Positions 63,245 to 64,000 of a stretch of 64,000 nt of DNA are shown here, one piece after another (the stretch's first letter is position 1; each line of letters opens with the position of its first letter). Location of the stretch: positions 1 through 64,000 of the forward strand of contig CASFEZ010000006.1 in the NCBI GenBank assembly GCA_949293815.1, written 5' to 3'. The notes beneath the pieces were generated by a model. That model did not search any database, had not been told where the DNA came from, and saw nothing but the letters and a program-made list of their open reading frames with translations. The DNA comes from an uncultured Eubacteriales bacterium (GTDB lineage: Bacteria > Bacillota > Clostridia > Oscillospirales > Acutalibacteraceae). The position numbers and the translations under genes are program-made.

Positions 63245-64000
63245 ATGACTTGTCAACAATGCGGAAGTGTTTTTGAAGGTAAATTTTGCCCGAATTGCGG
63301 CGCACCTGCCGCAGCGGATGCGCAGGGCGGTCAGGGGACCGCACAGCCGCCTGCCGGAAATACCGCTGCTGCGCAGCAGCCCAACGGCGCGAATTTTTCA
63401 GGACAATCGACTTATGTTATGCCGCCCAATGCATCCATGCCGCCGCAAAAGCCAAAGAAAAAGTTTTATAAAAGATGGTGGTTTTGGCTGCTGATTGTCG
63501 TTGTGGTGCTGTTGATTCTCGGCAGTTTAGGCGGCGGTGAAGACACAACAACGCCTACAGAACCAACTCCTCAGGTCTCAGAAAGCGTCACGCAGGCGCT
63601 TTCCGACAATACACAGGCAAACAGCAATCTGATTACCGTTCCGGATTTCAGCACCATGAGCAAAGAGGATATGGAAGCCTGGGCGGAAGCAAACACTGTC
63701 TCGCTGCGTTTCTCGGATGAATATTCCGATGCCATCCCTGAAGGCGGGCTGATTAGCCAAAGCAGAAATGTGAATGATCAGATTCGTGCAGGCGGCACGA
63801 TTCAAATTGTGCTTTCAAAAGGTCCAAAGCCGCCGATGGAATATTTGAACGCTTTAGCAAAAGCCCAGACTTATTCTGATATGATGCACATGTCCAAACA
63901 GGGTATTTATGACCAGCTGGTGTCGGAATACGGCGAAGCCTTTCCGGCAGACGCGGCACAGTATGCCATAGACCACCTGGAAGCAGACTATTTTGCCAAT
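63245..64000 (+). CDS. Zinc-ribbon, TM, PASTA-like and Ltp-repeat protein (3' end outside window)
   Basis: 252 codons to the right edge. Zinc ribbon (CQQCGSVFEGKFCPNCG), Gln/Ala/Pro linker, TM ('WWFWLLIVVVVLLILGSLG'), PASTA-like unit ('VPDFSTMSKEDMEAWAEANTV' to 'GGTIQIVLSKGP'), then an Ltp repeat ('ALAKAQTYSDMMHMSKQGIYDQLVSEYGEAF'). The Ltp lipoprotein of phage TP-J34 blocks DNA injection by related phages (known). By analogy this could be a superinfection-exclusion protein. Ribosome site aaggagagag 4-5 bases before ATG. The N-terminal plan matches the four-gene cassette at 46-51 kb. Confidence 0.75.
   Translation, partial: MTCQQCGSVFEGKFCPNCGAPAAADAQGGQGTAQPPAGNTAAAQQPNGANFSGQSTYVMPPNASMPPQKPKKKFYKRWWFWLLIVVVVLLILGSLGGGEDTTTPTEPTPQVSESVTQALSDNTQANSNLITVPDFSTMSKEDMEAWAEANTVSLRFSDEYSDAIPEGGLISQSRNVNDQIRAGGTIQIVLSKGPKPPMEYLNALAKAQTYSDMMHMSKQGIYDQLVSEYGEAFPADAAQYAIDHLEADYFAN

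Overview
The window looks like a chromosome segment of a spore-forming anaerobic Bacillota (class Clostridia, Oscillospirales/Ruminococcus-like). The reasons are four proteins with type I dockerin modules of the '[14 protein letters not shown]' kind, a 26-residue SpoVM, an IreB-type phosphoprotein, strong Gram-positive ribosome binding sites, TTG/GTG starts, and sigma-A promoters with 17-18 bp spacers. This placement is inferred from gene content; no marker search was possible.

Layout. 1-3.2 kb: the 3' end of a secreted leucine-rich-repeat/dockerin protein and an AraC regulator. 3.2-8.7 kb: a visibly AT-rich island with a DUF4263 (Shedu-like) nuclease, a three-gene cassette recalling Bacillus ydjGHI (zinc-ribbon/coiled coil, membrane protein, SPFH/zinc-ribbon), a small serine recombinase and a small mobile-element protein. 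9-26.4 kb: housekeeping genes. These are a sugar-phosphate isomerase-like enzyme, a 37-residue amphipathic peptide, ligA, an RluA-type pseudouridine synthase, radC, a GH130 glycoside phosphorylase in an operon with the TIGR03960/TIGR03936 radical-SAM pair, an HtrA protease, spoVM, ireB, an XRE regulator, a split chromate transporter and a heterodimeric ABC exporter. 26.6-28.2 kb: a phage-type switch with an S24 repressor, a divergent HTH protein, a DUF1492/ArpU sigma-like protein and an SOS-type box. 28.3-37.3 kb: two more dockerin proteins, a CopA/CsoR copper module whose operators sit in the promoter, a nitroreductase and L-rhamnose isomerase.

37.4-62.5 kb: a contractile-tailed, PBSX-like phage late operon: terminase, portal, scaffold, capsid, connectors, sheath, tube, tail chaperone with a canonical -1 frameshift site, tape measure, XkdP/Q/R/S/T/U-like hub and baseplate, tail fibres, amidase and holin. 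No integrase, replication gene or repressor lies inside it. Three things stand out. (1) A cassette of four zinc-ribbon, single-TM proteins sits between the tail chaperones and the tape measure, with its own promoter and bounded by terminators. (2) Two tandem loci between tail fibre and endolysin have opposed promoters, tiny ORFs with hairpin-masked ribosome binding sites and antisense RNAs, which is type I toxin-antitoxin architecture. (3) The amidase endolysin carries a C-terminal dockerin like those of the host's secreted proteins. The right edge holds an XRE protein and a truncated zinc-ribbon/PASTA/Ltp-repeat protein, possibly for superinfection exclusion.

Working together: the 26.6-28.2 kb switch is the nearest candidate controller of the late operon (compare Xre/Xpf and PBSX in Bacillus subtilis), although about 9.3 kb of ordinary chromosomal genes lies between them. 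The zinc-ribbon cassette, the type I loci and the Ltp-like gene look like lysogeny-expressed accessory (moron) functions.
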